From assembly GCA_035501735.1 (NCBI GenBank), contig DATJVR010000019.1, forward strand, positions 1 through 32,305: a stretch of 32,305 bases of DNA. The letters run 5' to 3'. Numbering within the stretch: the first letter of the stretch is position 1; the number at the start of each line of letters is the position of its first letter. This DNA comes from PNAI01 sp035501735. Its GTDB lineage: Bacteria > Pseudomonadota > Alphaproteobacteria > Rhizobiales > Xanthobacteraceae. This document shows, one piece after another, positions 17,570 to 24,785 of this stretch. A program made the translations under genes and the position numbers. The notes below the pieces were generated by a model. The model saw only the letters and a program-made list of their open reading frames with translations. It was not told where the DNA came from and searched no databases.

Positions 17570-17643
17570 ACCCCATATTCAGTTGGAGACTTTGCAAACG
17601 ATGCCGGGCCCCGGAAGGCGGGGCGGGTGTCGTGTTGCTGCGT

Positions 17644-17670
17644 TTGGAAAGGCATTCCAAGAGCTTGGAA
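17644..17670 (+). promoter_or_regulatory. Mutually exclusive hairpins in the rpsM leader
   Basis: TTGGAA (17644-17649), TTCCAA (17655-17660) and TTGGAA (17665-17670) form two alternative 6-bp stems sharing the middle arm, with loops of 5 nt (AGGCA) and 4 nt (GAGC). The set lies 50 bp before the rpsM start codon, within the leader predicted from the promoter at 17540-17569. It has the layout of a switch, but no known family is recognised. Confidence 0.4.
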
Positions 17671-17719
17671 CTGTCAGCATCGGTCGCGCATCAGGGGCGG
17701 CCGAAACAGGAGTGAACTC

Positions 17720-18097
17720 GTGGCTCGTATTGCAGGCGTCAACCTACCGACCAACAAGCGCGTCGTCATTGCGCTTCAGTACATCCACGGAATTGGGCCG
17801 AAGACGGCGCAGGAGATCATGGACAAGGTCCGGCTGACACCGGAGCGCCGGGTGTCGCAACTGACCGATCAGGAAGTCCTGCAGATTCGTGAAGTCATCG
17901 ACCACGACTACATCGTCGAAGGCGATCTCCGGCGCGAGGTCGCCATGAATATCAAGCGGCTGATGGACCTCGGCTGCTATCGCGGTTTACGGCATCGCAA
18001 GGGACTGCCGGTGCGCGGCCAGCGTACCCATACCAACGCCCGCACCCGCAAGGGTCCGGCGAAGGCGATCGCCGGCAAGAAAAAAGTCACCGTCTAG
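17720..18097 (+). CDS. rpsM: 30S ribosomal protein S13
   Basis: S13 lies in the 30S head and contacts the P-site tRNA and the 50S subunit. The 125-residue product ARIAGVNLPTNKRVVIALQY, HGIGPKTAQEIMDKV, GCYRGLRHRKGLPVRGQRTH and TNARTRKGPAKAIAGKKKV is unmistakable. The start is GTG at 17720, supported by AGGAG (17708-17712) 7 nt upstream; an in-frame start further upstream would add residues with no homology. Confidence 0.97.
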   Translation: MARIAGVNLPTNKRVVIALQYIHGIGPKTAQEIMDKVRLTPERRVSQLTDQEVLQIREVIDHDYIVEGDLRREVAMNIKRLMDLGCYRGLRHRKGLPVRGQRTHTNARTRKGPAKAIAGKKKVTV

Positions 18098-18148
18098 TTT
18101 TGATTTTGCTCGGGCGCTCGAAGCCTGCGAGCAGCGAAAGGAATGTGA

Positions 18149-18541
18149 ATGGGTAAGGAAGCTACCGCTCGCGTTCGTCGACGCGAACGAAAGAATATCG
18201 CATCGGGCGTGGCGCATGTGAACGCGACGTTCAACAACACGATGATCACCATCACCGACGCGCAGGGCAACACCATTGCCTGGTCGTCTTCGGGCACGAT
18301 GGGATTCAAGGGTTCGCGCAAGTCGACGCCCTATGCGGCGCAGGTCGCCGCCGAGGATGCGGCGAAGAAGGCGCAAGAGCACGGCATGCGGACGCTGGAA
18401 GTCGAGGTCGCCGGACCGGGCTCGGGACGCGAGTCGGCGCTGCGCTCGCTGCAAGCCGCAGGTTTCACCATCACGTCGATCCGCGACGTAACACCAATTC
18501 CGCACAACGGCTGCCGGCCGAGAAAGCGACGACGCGTATGA
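18149..18541 (+). CDS. rpsK: 30S ribosomal protein S11
   Basis: S11 lies on the 30S platform near the E site. The 130-residue product has KNIASGVAHVNATFNNTMIT, DAQGNTIAWSSSGTMGFKGS, RKSTPYAAQVAAEDAAKKA and the C-terminal DVTPIPHNGCRPRKRRRV. AAAGGAA 7 nt before the ATG is a good ribosome-binding site. Its stop overlaps an ATG (18538) that is an alternative rpoA start. Confidence 0.98.
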   Translation: MGKEATARVRRRERKNIASGVAHVNATFNNTMITITDAQGNTIAWSSSGTMGFKGSRKSTPYAAQVAAEDAAKKAQEHGMRTLEVEVAGPGSGRESALRSLQAAGFTITSIRDVTPIPHNGCRPRKRRRV

Positions 18542-18645
18542 CCGACACTTATATCCGGCCGGGGGAGACGCCGCCGGGCGACAATTCTCAGGGGGCTAAA
18601 TGGGGTGCGCAGACCAATGCGCCACCCGCTTCAACAGGTGCGAAC

Positions 18646-19662
18646 GTGATTCAGAAGAACTGGCAGGAACTGATCAAGCCGAACAAGCTTCAAGTCACGG
18701 TGGGCAGTGACGCGAAGCGTTCCGCGACAGTGGTGGCGGAGCCGCTGGAGCGGGGTTTCGGCGTGACGCTCGGGAATGCCTTGCGGCGAATTCTGTTGTC
18801 GTCGCTGCAGGGCGCGGCCGTGCAGTCGGTTCACATCGACGGCGTGCTGCACGAATTTTCCTCGATCGCCGGCGTGCGCGAGGACGTGACCGACATCGTG
18901 CTCAACATCAAGGACATCGCCATCAAGATGCAGGGCGATGGCCCGAAGCGCATGGTGGTGAAGAAACAAGGTCCGGGCACGGTGACCGCGAGCGACATCC
19001 AGACGGTCGGCGACATCGTCGTGCTCAACCCCGACCTCGTGCTGTGCACGCTCGACGAGGGCGCGGAAATCCGCATGGAGTTCACGGTCAATACCGGCAA
19101 GGGCTACGTGCCGGCGGAGCGCAACCGGCCGGAGGACGCGCCGATCGGGTTGATCCCGGTCGACAGCCTCTATTCGCCCGTGCGCAAGGTTTCCTACAAG
19201 GTCGAGAACACCCGCGAAGGGCAGATCCTCGACTACGACAAGCTCACCATGCAGATCGAGACCAACGGTGCGGTCGGACCGGAGGACGCGCTCGCCTACG
19301 CGGCGCGTATTCTGCAGGACCAGCTCAACGTGTTCGTCAACTTCGAGGAGCCGCGCAAAGAGGTCACGCAGGAGGTCATCCCGGATCTCGCGTTCAACCC
19401 GGCGTTCCTCAAGAAGGTCGACGAGCTCGAACTGTCGGTACGCTCGGCCAACTGTCTCAAGAACGACAACATCGTCTATATCGGCGACCTGGTGCAGAAG
19501 TCGGAAGCGGAAATGCTGCGTACGCCGAACTTCGGACGCAAGTCGCTCAACGAGATCAAGGAAGTGCTGGCGCAGATGGGGCTGCATCTCGGCATGGAAG
19601 TGCCGGGCTGGCCGCCGGAGAACATCGACGAGCTGGCCAAGCGGTTCGAAGATCATTACTGA
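18646..19662 (+). CDS. rpoA: RNA polymerase subunit alpha
   Basis: The alpha dimer is the assembly platform of RNA polymerase, and its C-terminal domain binds UP elements and activators. The N-terminal domain is shown by IQKNWQELIKPNKLQVTVGS, ERGFGVTLGNALRRILLSSL and GVREDVTDIVLNIKDIAIKM; the C-terminal domain by SVRSANCLKNDNIVYIGDLV and RTPNFGRKSLNEIKEVLAQM. I prefer GTG at 18646 (338 residues) because it gives the canonical start, has AGGTG 5 nt upstream, and the preceding 36 codons have a lower third-position GC content. The alternative is ATG 18538, overlapping rpsK, which gives 374 residues. Confidence 0.95.
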   Translation: MIQKNWQELIKPNKLQVTVGSDAKRSATVVAEPLERGFGVTLGNALRRILLSSLQGAAVQSVHIDGVLHEFSSIAGVREDVTDIVLNIKDIAIKMQGDGPKRMVVKKQGPGTVTASDIQTVGDIVVLNPDLVLCTLDEGAEIRMEFTVNTGKGYVPAERNRPEDAPIGLIPVDSLYSPVRKVSYKVENTREGQILDYDKLTMQIETNGAVGPEDALAYAARILQDQLNVFVNFEEPRKEVTQEVIPDLAFNPAFLKKVDELELSVRSANCLKNDNIVYIGDLVQKSEAEMLRTPNFGRKSLNEIKEVLAQMGLHLGMEVPGWPPENIDELAKRFEDHY

Positions 19663-19689
19663 GCTGAAAAACAGCAAAAGGAAGTCGCG

Positions 19690-20121
19690 ATGCGTCACGG
19701 CAAGGCTCACCGCAAGCTCAACCGCAAGCACGAGCATCGCCGCGCTCTGTTCGCCAACATGGCGGCGGCGCTGATCAAGCACGAGCAGATCGTCACCACG
19801 CTGCCGAAGGCGAAGGATTTACGGCCGGTGGTGGAGAAACTGGTGACGCTCGGCAAGCGCGGCGATCTGCATGCACGGCGGCAGGCGATCGCACAGGTAC
19901 GCGACGTTGCCATGGTCAAGAAGCTGTTCGACGTGATCGGCCCGCGCTACAAGGGCCGCAACGGCGGCTACACCCGCGTGCTGAAGGCGGGCTATCGCTA
20001 CGGCGACTGCGCGCCGGTGGCGGTGATCGAATTCGTCGACCGCGACGAGGCGGCCAAGGGGCTCGATTCCGGACCGGTGCAGGCGAAGAAGGTCGAAGAG
20101 GGCGTGCCGGCGCCGGCATGA
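19690..20121 (+). CDS. rplQ: 50S ribosomal protein L17
   Basis: L17 lies near the tunnel exit on the 50S solvent face. The 143-residue product opens MRHGKAHRKLNRKHEHRRAL, continues FANMAAALIKHEQIVTTLPK and AKDLRPVVEKLVTLGKRGDL, and ends the core with GYRYGDCAPVAVIEFVDRD. A short acidic/Ala-Pro tail follows. AAGGAAG precedes the ATG. It is the last gene of the alpha operon and is followed by a strong terminator. Confidence 0.98.
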   Translation: MRHGKAHRKLNRKHEHRRALFANMAAALIKHEQIVTTLPKAKDLRPVVEKLVTLGKRGDLHARRQAIAQVRDVAMVKKLFDVIGPRYKGRNGGYTRVLKAGYRYGDCAPVAVIEFVDRDEAAKGLDSGPVQAKKVEEGVPAPA

Positions 20122-20148
20122 GTTTCACACGGGGATGACGCGATTAAG

Positions 20149-20172
20149 AGGGCGGCTTCGGCCGCCCTTTTT
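20149..20172 (+). terminator. Intrinsic terminator of the alpha operon
   Basis: An 8-bp stem (AGGGCGGC 20149-20156 with GCCGCCCT 20161-20168) closed by a stable TTCG tetraloop runs into a stretch of five T (20168-20172). It lies 27 bp after the rplQ stop codon. Confidence 0.95.
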
Positions 20173-20283
20173 GCTGCGCCCACCTGCCGCACGGCGGCCA
20201 GTGGATTTCGACCATTGGCCTGCTTGCAACGCTACCTCGGGATGAGACACAGTCGCGGCCGCAAGGCAAAAGGGGAGAGATCG

Positions 20284-21126
20284 ATGTTGCGCTGGACGAT
20301 TGGGTTGGCGGCTGTTGTCGCGATGACGAATGGGGCGCTCGCCGAAAGCGCGGCGGTCAAGCGCGGCAGCTATCTCGTCAACACGGTTTTGACCTGCGGC
20401 AATTGCCACACGCCGAAAGGGCCCAACGGCGACATCAAGGAAAAGGCCTTCACCGGCGGGCTGGAATTCGATGAGCCGCCGTTCAAGGTCACGGCATCCA
20501 ACATCACGCCCGACAAGGAAACCGGCATCGGCAAATACACTCCGGCGCAGGTCAAGAAGCTGCTGACCTCCGGCAAGCGGCCGAACGGCACGCCGCTCGC
20601 CGAAATCATGCCGACCGGCTTCTACCAGATTTTCACGCCGAGCGACCTCAATGCGGTGGTGGCCTATCTCTATTCGCTGAAACCCCAGAGCAACAAGGTG
20701 CCCGATCCGGTCTACAAGATCGCGCTGCCGCACCAGGTGTTCCCCGGCGCGGAGAAGCCGCTCTCGGCCGCGGCCATGCGCAACAAGGTCAAGCGCGGTT
20801 TCTATCTGGCGACCATTGCGCATTGCATGGAGTGCCACACGCCGCTCGGGCAGAAGGGCAAGGACTACGTCAACGATCTCGGCAAGGGCGGGTTTGAGCT
20901 CAAGGGGCCGTGGGGCGTGACGGTGTCGCGCAACATCACATCGAGCAAGACCAAGGGTATCGGCGATTGGACCGACGACGAGATCAAGCGCGCGATCACG
21001 CAGGGCATCCGCAAGGACGGCTCCAAGCTCAAGCCGCCCATGGGCTTTTCATACTATGCCGGCATGACGAAACCCGACCTCGACGCCATCGTGGCCTATC
21101 TGCGCACGGTGCCGGCGAAGGAGTGA
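20284..21126 (+). CDS. Periplasmic diheme cytochrome c
   Basis: A 280-residue exported cytochrome c. MLRWTIGLAAVVAMTNGALA forms a signal peptide with cleavage after ALA (residue 20). Two haem c motifs occur, CGNCH (38-42) and CMECH (181-185), each in a domain with matching features: SNITPDKETGIGKYTPAQV in the first and RNITSSKTKGIGDWTDDEIK in the second. M109 (EIMPTGFY) and M253 (PPMGFSYY) are likely distal haem ligands. The internal similarity suggests duplication. It resembles the cytochrome subunits of membrane-linked alcohol/aldehyde dehydrogenases, but no dehydrogenase gene is adjacent, so partner and role are unknown. GGGGAGAG lies about 6 nt before the ATG. Its stop is 4 bp from the stop of the convergent next gene. 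Confidence 0.9.
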   Translation: MLRWTIGLAAVVAMTNGALAESAAVKRGSYLVNTVLTCGNCHTPKGPNGDIKEKAFTGGLEFDEPPFKVTASNITPDKETGIGKYTPAQVKKLLTSGKRPNGTPLAEIMPTGFYQIFTPSDLNAVVAYLYSLKPQSNKVPDPVYKIALPHQVFPGAEKPLSAAAMRNKVKRGFYLATIAHCMECHTPLGQKGKDYVNDLGKGGFELKGPWGVTVSRNITSSKTKGIGDWTDDEIKRAITQGIRKDGSKLKPPMGFSYYAGMTKPDLDAIVAYLRTVPAKE

Positions 21127-21130
21127 AGGC

Positions 21131-22726
21131 TTAGTTCTTCTTCCTGACCCGTTCGCCGATTGCGTCATAAACGTCGGCGGGCGCGAAGTCGTCGGTGAGC
21201 ACGTCGGCCTTGTCGATCGCGGGCAGGGCGGCGCGGCGCGCCAGGAGCGCCGGCATCGGAAAGCGGAAATTATAGCGCTGCTGCAGGGCGGCCGCGCGGC
21301 TTGCGAGCGTATCGGCGCTCGGAGCCGGCTCGGGCGTTGCGACCGTGATGGTTTCGCCTTCGCCCGAGGGATAGATGTGCACGCTCGCGAACACCGCGCT
21401 CAATGTGCGCAAGGTCGAAAGATAGAGCTTGGTCCCGCTGTGCACGTTGAACACGGCGGCGCCTCCCGGCGCCAGGCGCTCCTTCAGCAAAGCGTAGAAT
21501 TCCCTGGTCAGCAGGTGGAACGGCACATAGCCGCCGCGGAAGGCGTCGACCAGGATCAGATCGTATTGCTCCTTGCTGCGCCGGAGCATGACGCGGCCGT
21601 CGCCGGAGAGATAGTGAATGCGGGCGCTGTCGCGCAGGCCAAAATATTTTTTGGCGGCGTCGATCACGCCGGGATCGAGCTCGACGACGTTGATGGTGGC
21701 GTCCGGCATGGCGCGGCCGAGGTAGGTGGTGATGGTGCCGCCGCCGAGACCGATCATCAATATCTTCCTCGGCGCCGGCGGATAGACGACCGCGACCGTC
21801 ATTTCGCGCGTGTAGCGCACGGGCAGGTCGTCGAGCTCGCGCAGATTGATGACGGATTCGGTGTAGTCCCAACCCTTGAGCTGGAACGACATGGTCAATT
21901 CGTTGCGACGCTTGGTGATGTAGATGTCGTTGTAGCGGGTTTCGATGTGATCGACCTGGCCGTCGGTCTGCTTGAGCAAGGCAGCACGCACCTGCTCGTT
22001 GACGAATTCGTCGGCGTGCGCGGCAGGCGCGGGCGCGGCCAGGCCGAAGAGCAGCGCGCCGGTGGCGATGGCGACGGCACTCGTGCGGCGGCCGAGATAA
22101 GGCAGCGCGACCAGCACGAGGCCGGCCAGCAGTCCGGCGGCGCCGAGGGTGAGCGTGATGGCGCGCGAGCCGATGGCAGGCAGAAGAAAAAACGTGGTGC
22201 CGAGCGTCCCCACGATGCTGCCGGCGGTGGAGATGCCGTAAACCGTGCCGGACACCACGCCCGATCTATGCGCCGAGCGCAGCAGCAGCCGGATCGCGAA
22301 GGGCGAATACATGCCGAGCAGTGTCACCGGAAAGAACATGATCGCGAGCGCGGCGAGCAGGCTGCCGGTCTCGATATCGTCGACGGCGGCGAGCGTCAGC
22401 TCGAGCAGGGTGCCGGCGAAAGAGGGCAGGAGCAGCAGATAGACCGAGCCGATCATCACGACGACGCCGAGCACGGGCGCCGCGGGCTTGCGATCGGCGA
22501 GCCAGCCGCCGAGAAAATAACCGGCGGTGAGCGCGGTCAGCACCGTTGAGATCAGCGCCGCCCAGGTGTAGATGCCGCTGCCGAAATAGGGGTTGAGGTA
22601 GCGCGAGCCGAGCATCTCGAAGCTCATCACGATGGCACCGGTGATGAACGCTACGAGGTAGATCAGCAGGGCAGCGATGATTTCGTGGGAACCATGCCTG
22701 GAAGCGCCCGCGGGCCCTTGTTGCAC
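21131..22726 (-). CDS. Fused membrane/spermidine-synthase-like protein
   Basis: A 531-residue two-part protein. Residues ~16-233 hold about seven hydrophobic helices (16-38, 52-75, 84-103, 121-146, 158-183, 190-210, 216-233); residues ~240-530 form a spermidine-synthase-like methyltransferase fold with LMIGLGGGTITTYLGRAMPD (324-342), VVELDPGV (347-354), GDGRVMLRR (375-383) and VDAFRGG (393-399), ending in DDFAPADVY. True spermidine synthases have GGGDG; here it is GGGTI, so aminopropyl transfer is doubtful. After the last helix the sequence AAPAPAAHADE looks like a signal-peptidase site. The GTG start at 22726 is supported by AAGGAG 6 nt upstream. Families of this architecture are annotated as fused MFS/spermidine synthase. 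Confidence 0.85.
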   Translation of the reverse strand: MQQGPAGASRHGSHEIIAALLIYLVAFITGAIVMSFEMLGSRYLNPYFGSGIYTWAALISTVLTALTAGYFLGGWLADRKPAAPVLGVVVMIGSVYLLLLPSFAGTLLELTLAAVDDIETGSLLAALAIMFFPVTLLGMYSPFAIRLLLRSAHRSGVVSGTVYGISTAGSIVGTLGTTFFLLPAIGSRAITLTLGAAGLLAGLVLVALPYLGRRTSAVAIATGALLFGLAAPAPAAHADEFVNEQVRAALLKQTDGQVDHIETRYNDIYITKRRNELTMSFQLKGWDYTESVINLRELDDLPVRYTREMTVAVVYPPAPRKILMIGLGGGTITTYLGRAMPDATINVVELDPGVIDAAKKYFGLRDSARIHYLSGDGRVMLRRSKEQYDLILVDAFRGGYVPFHLLTREFYALLKERLAPGGAAVFNVHSGTKLYLSTLRTLSAVFASVHIYPSGEGETITVATPEPAPSADTLASRAAALQQRYNFRFPMPALLARRAALPAIDKADVLTDDFAPADVYDAIGERVRKKN

Positions 22727-22818
22727 GCACCACTCCTTCCGGACCGGACCGCATCGACGGCGGGTCGAATGTCCCCAAAACGCCGAAGATTCCTAGCAAG
22801 CGCGTGTGATCGAGGAAA

Positions 22819-22841
22819 GGCCATGGCCGGCCGCATGCGGC
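22819..22841. promoter_or_regulatory. Two adjacent palindromes in a divergent intergenic region
   Basis: GGCCATGGCC (22819-22828) and GCCGCATGCGGC (22830-22841) are perfect palindromes of 10 and 12 bp, 1 bp apart, between two divergent genes and just upstream of the candidate promoter of the protease gene. They could be operator sites; chance is possible in GC-rich DNA. Confidence 0.3.
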
Positions 22842-22855
22842 AAAAAGGCTGCACC

Positions 22856-22884
22856 TTCAATTCGATGCGCCGGAACCCTATATT
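22856..22884 (+). promoter_or_regulatory. Candidate promoter of the Do-like protease gene
   Basis: TTCAAT (22856-22861) and TATATT (22879-22884) are 17 bp apart; the -10 is good, the -35 moderate. Transcription would start near 22891 and leave a leader of about 18 nt containing the AAAAGGGA ribosome-binding site. Confidence 0.45.
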
Positions 22885-22908
22885 TGCGCCAGAAAAGGGA
22901 TTCGAGCC

Positions 22909-24363
22909 ATGCCTGATCGCGCCAATGTCGTTGGGATCACAGCGTTGCGCATGAGTCCGCTGCTCGTGGCGCGCCTGTTGGCAGCCGCGGTGCTCGCGTC
23001 GACGCTTGTGTTTTCCTTCTCGCCGGTTCTGGCGCAGGGCCCGCGCATTCCTTCGGTCGATACGCGGCTCTCCTATGCGCCGATCGTGGCGCGGGTTGCG
23101 CCGGCGGTGGTCACCATCTCCGCGGCGCGCAGGATCGACCAGAACAATCTGTCGATCGACGAATATTTCCGCCGGTTCTTCGGGCCGGGTTTCAACATGC
23201 CGACGCCGCGCGACCAGGTGCAGAAGGCGCTCGGTTCCGGCGTCATCATCGACGCGTCCGGGCTGGTGGTGACCAACAATCACGTGGTCGAGGGGGCCGA
23301 TCAGATCAAGATATCGCTCGCGGACAAGCGGGAATTCGAGGCCGATATCGTGCTCAAGGACGGGCGCACGGATATTGCGGTGCTCTCGATCAAAGGCGCG
23401 CACGAACGCTTCCCCACGATCGAACTCGGCAATTCCGACGAGGTGCAGGTGGGCGACGTGGTGCTGGCGGTGGGCAATCCGTTCGGCGTCGGACAGACCG
23501 TCACGCACGGCATCGTCTCCGCGCTCGCCCGCACGCAGGTCGGCATTTCCGACTATCAATTCTTCATCCAGACCGACGCGGCGATCAATCCCGGCAATTC
23601 GGGCGGGCCGCTGATCGACATGAACGGACGGCTGGTCGGCATCAATACCGCGATCTTCTCGCGTTCGGGCGGCTCGCAGGGCATCGGTTTCGCCATTCCG
23701 TCGGACATGGTGAAGGTGGTGGTGGCATCCGCCCGGAACGGCGGCAGGGCGGTGCGGCGGCCGTGGCTCGGCGCGAAACTGCAAGGCGTTACGTCCGACA
23801 TGCTCGACAGCCTCGGGCTCAAGCGGCCGGTCGGCGCGCTGGTGGTCACCGTGACGCCGGGCAGCCCGGCGGCGCGGGCGGGATTGCAGCAGCGCGATGT
23901 CATCATCTCGGTCGACGGCCAGACGGTCGACGATCCGAATGCATTCGACTACCGCTTCGCCACGCGGCCGATCGGCGGCACGTCGCAGCTCGGCATTTTG
24001 CGCAACGGCAAGGAGACGCGGGTCTCGGTGCCGCTGCAGACTGCGCCGGAACTGCCGCGCGACGAAATCGTCATCGGCTCGCGCTCGCCGCTGCTCGGCG
24101 CGAAAGTGGCGAACCTTTCGCCCGCGCTCGCCGAAGAATTGCGGATCGATCCGTCGACCGAAGGCGTGGTGGTGATCGAGGTGCCGAGCGGTTCACAGGC
24201 CGAGGCCAGCGGTTTTCAGCGCGGCGATCTCCTGCTTTCGATCAACAACGAAAAAATTTCCAAGACGCGCGACGTCGAACGGGCAATGCAGGGAGCGGGC
24301 CGGGTCTGGCGATTCATTTTCGTGCGCGATCGGCAGCAAGTGCAGGCCATGTTCAGCGGATGA
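22909..24363 (+). CDS. Periplasmic serine endoprotease of the Do/HtrA family
   Basis: DegP/DegQ-type enzymes degrade misfolded envelope proteins. The 484-residue product has a signal peptide (hydrophobic ~16-40, cleavage after VLA, residue 42). The trypsin-like domain carries the full triad: H125 (TNNHVVEGA), D155 (DGRTDIAVL) and S231 (NPGNSGGPL). Two PDZ-like domains follow (about 290-375 and 390-480), with HtrA-type RPWLGAKLQGVTSDMLDSLG and FQRGDLLLSINNEKI. ATG 22909 is supported by AAAAGGGA. The gene starts a plus-strand run with the next five genes. It is intact. Which paralogue (DegP, DegQ or DegS-like) cannot be told from the sequence alone. Confidence 0.93.
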   Translation: MPDRANVVGITALRMSPLLVARLLAAAVLASTLVFSFSPVLAQGPRIPSVDTRLSYAPIVARVAPAVVTISAARRIDQNNLSIDEYFRRFFGPGFNMPTPRDQVQKALGSGVIIDASGLVVTNNHVVEGADQIKISLADKREFEADIVLKDGRTDIAVLSIKGAHERFPTIELGNSDEVQVGDVVLAVGNPFGVGQTVTHGIVSALARTQVGISDYQFFIQTDAAINPGNSGGPLIDMNGRLVGINTAIFSRSGGSQGIGFAIPSDMVKVVVASARNGGRAVRRPWLGAKLQGVTSDMLDSLGLKRPVGALVVTVTPGSPAARAGLQQRDVIISVDGQTVDDPNAFDYRFATRPIGGTSQLGILRNGKETRVSVPLQTAPELPRDEIVIGSRSPLLGAKVANLSPALAEELRIDPSTEGVVVIEVPSGSQAEASGFQRGDLLLSINNEKISKTRDVERAMQGAGRVWRFIFVRDRQQVQAMFSG

Positions 24364-24369
24364 CTATTT

Positions 24370-24738
24370 GTGGCTGAAGCGAATACGGCAGGATTGACCG
24401 CGCAGCCGAAAACCAGCGGACGCTATGGCGCGATGTCCTTGTGGTTCGCGGTTGCGGCTTTCGCCGTCTCGGCCGGTTCGATGGCCGAGCTGGCGATCAC
24501 GCCGCGCCACGCGGAGACTCCGGCGTGGCAGACCGCCAATCTGGTGGCGTTGCTTTGCCTCTTTGGCATGGCGCCGCTCGGCCATTTGTTCGGCGCCGGG
24601 TTCGGTGTCTTGGCGCTGTTCCGCCGCAATGAGCGGCGTGGATTTGCGGTCGCCGGCCTGCTCGTCAATGGCGCGGCCTTGGTCCTGGCGGCGGGGCTGC
24701 TGATGCTGGCCAAGAAAGCGCTGGGCGGTGCTGGCTGA
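24370..24738 (+). CDS. Small membrane protein
   Basis: A 122-residue protein with three hydrophobic stretches (about 20-40, 55-82 and 90-115) and a polar N-terminus, hence an integral inner-membrane protein. The Gly-rich second helix HLFGAGFGVLALFRRNERRG followed by a basic loop and a final helix is reminiscent of DUF4190-type proteins, but the match is weak. The GTG start at 24370 lies 6 bp after the protease stop, without a strong ribosome-binding site, so translation may be coupled. Function unknown; it may assist or be merely co-transcribed with the protease. Confidence 0.65.
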   Translation: MAEANTAGLTAQPKTSGRYGAMSLWFAVAAFAVSAGSMAELAITPRHAETPAWQTANLVALLCLFGMAPLGHLFGAGFGVLALFRRNERRGFAVAGLLVNGAALVLAAGLLMLAKKALGGAG

Positions 24739-24785
24739 AGCGGCCGAGCATTTGGGCCTAATGATTGCTATCAATGGTGAGTACC

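Noticed and set aside
17627..17719. N-terminal extension of rpsM by 31 residues.
   Set aside because: The canonical S13 starts at GTG 17720 with AGGAG 7 nt upstream, and the extension overlaps the alternative hairpins.
20215..20229. Possible sigma54 promoter (TTGGCCTGCTTGCA) before the cytochrome gene.
   Set aside because: The GG and GC elements are separated by only 7 bases instead of the required 10.
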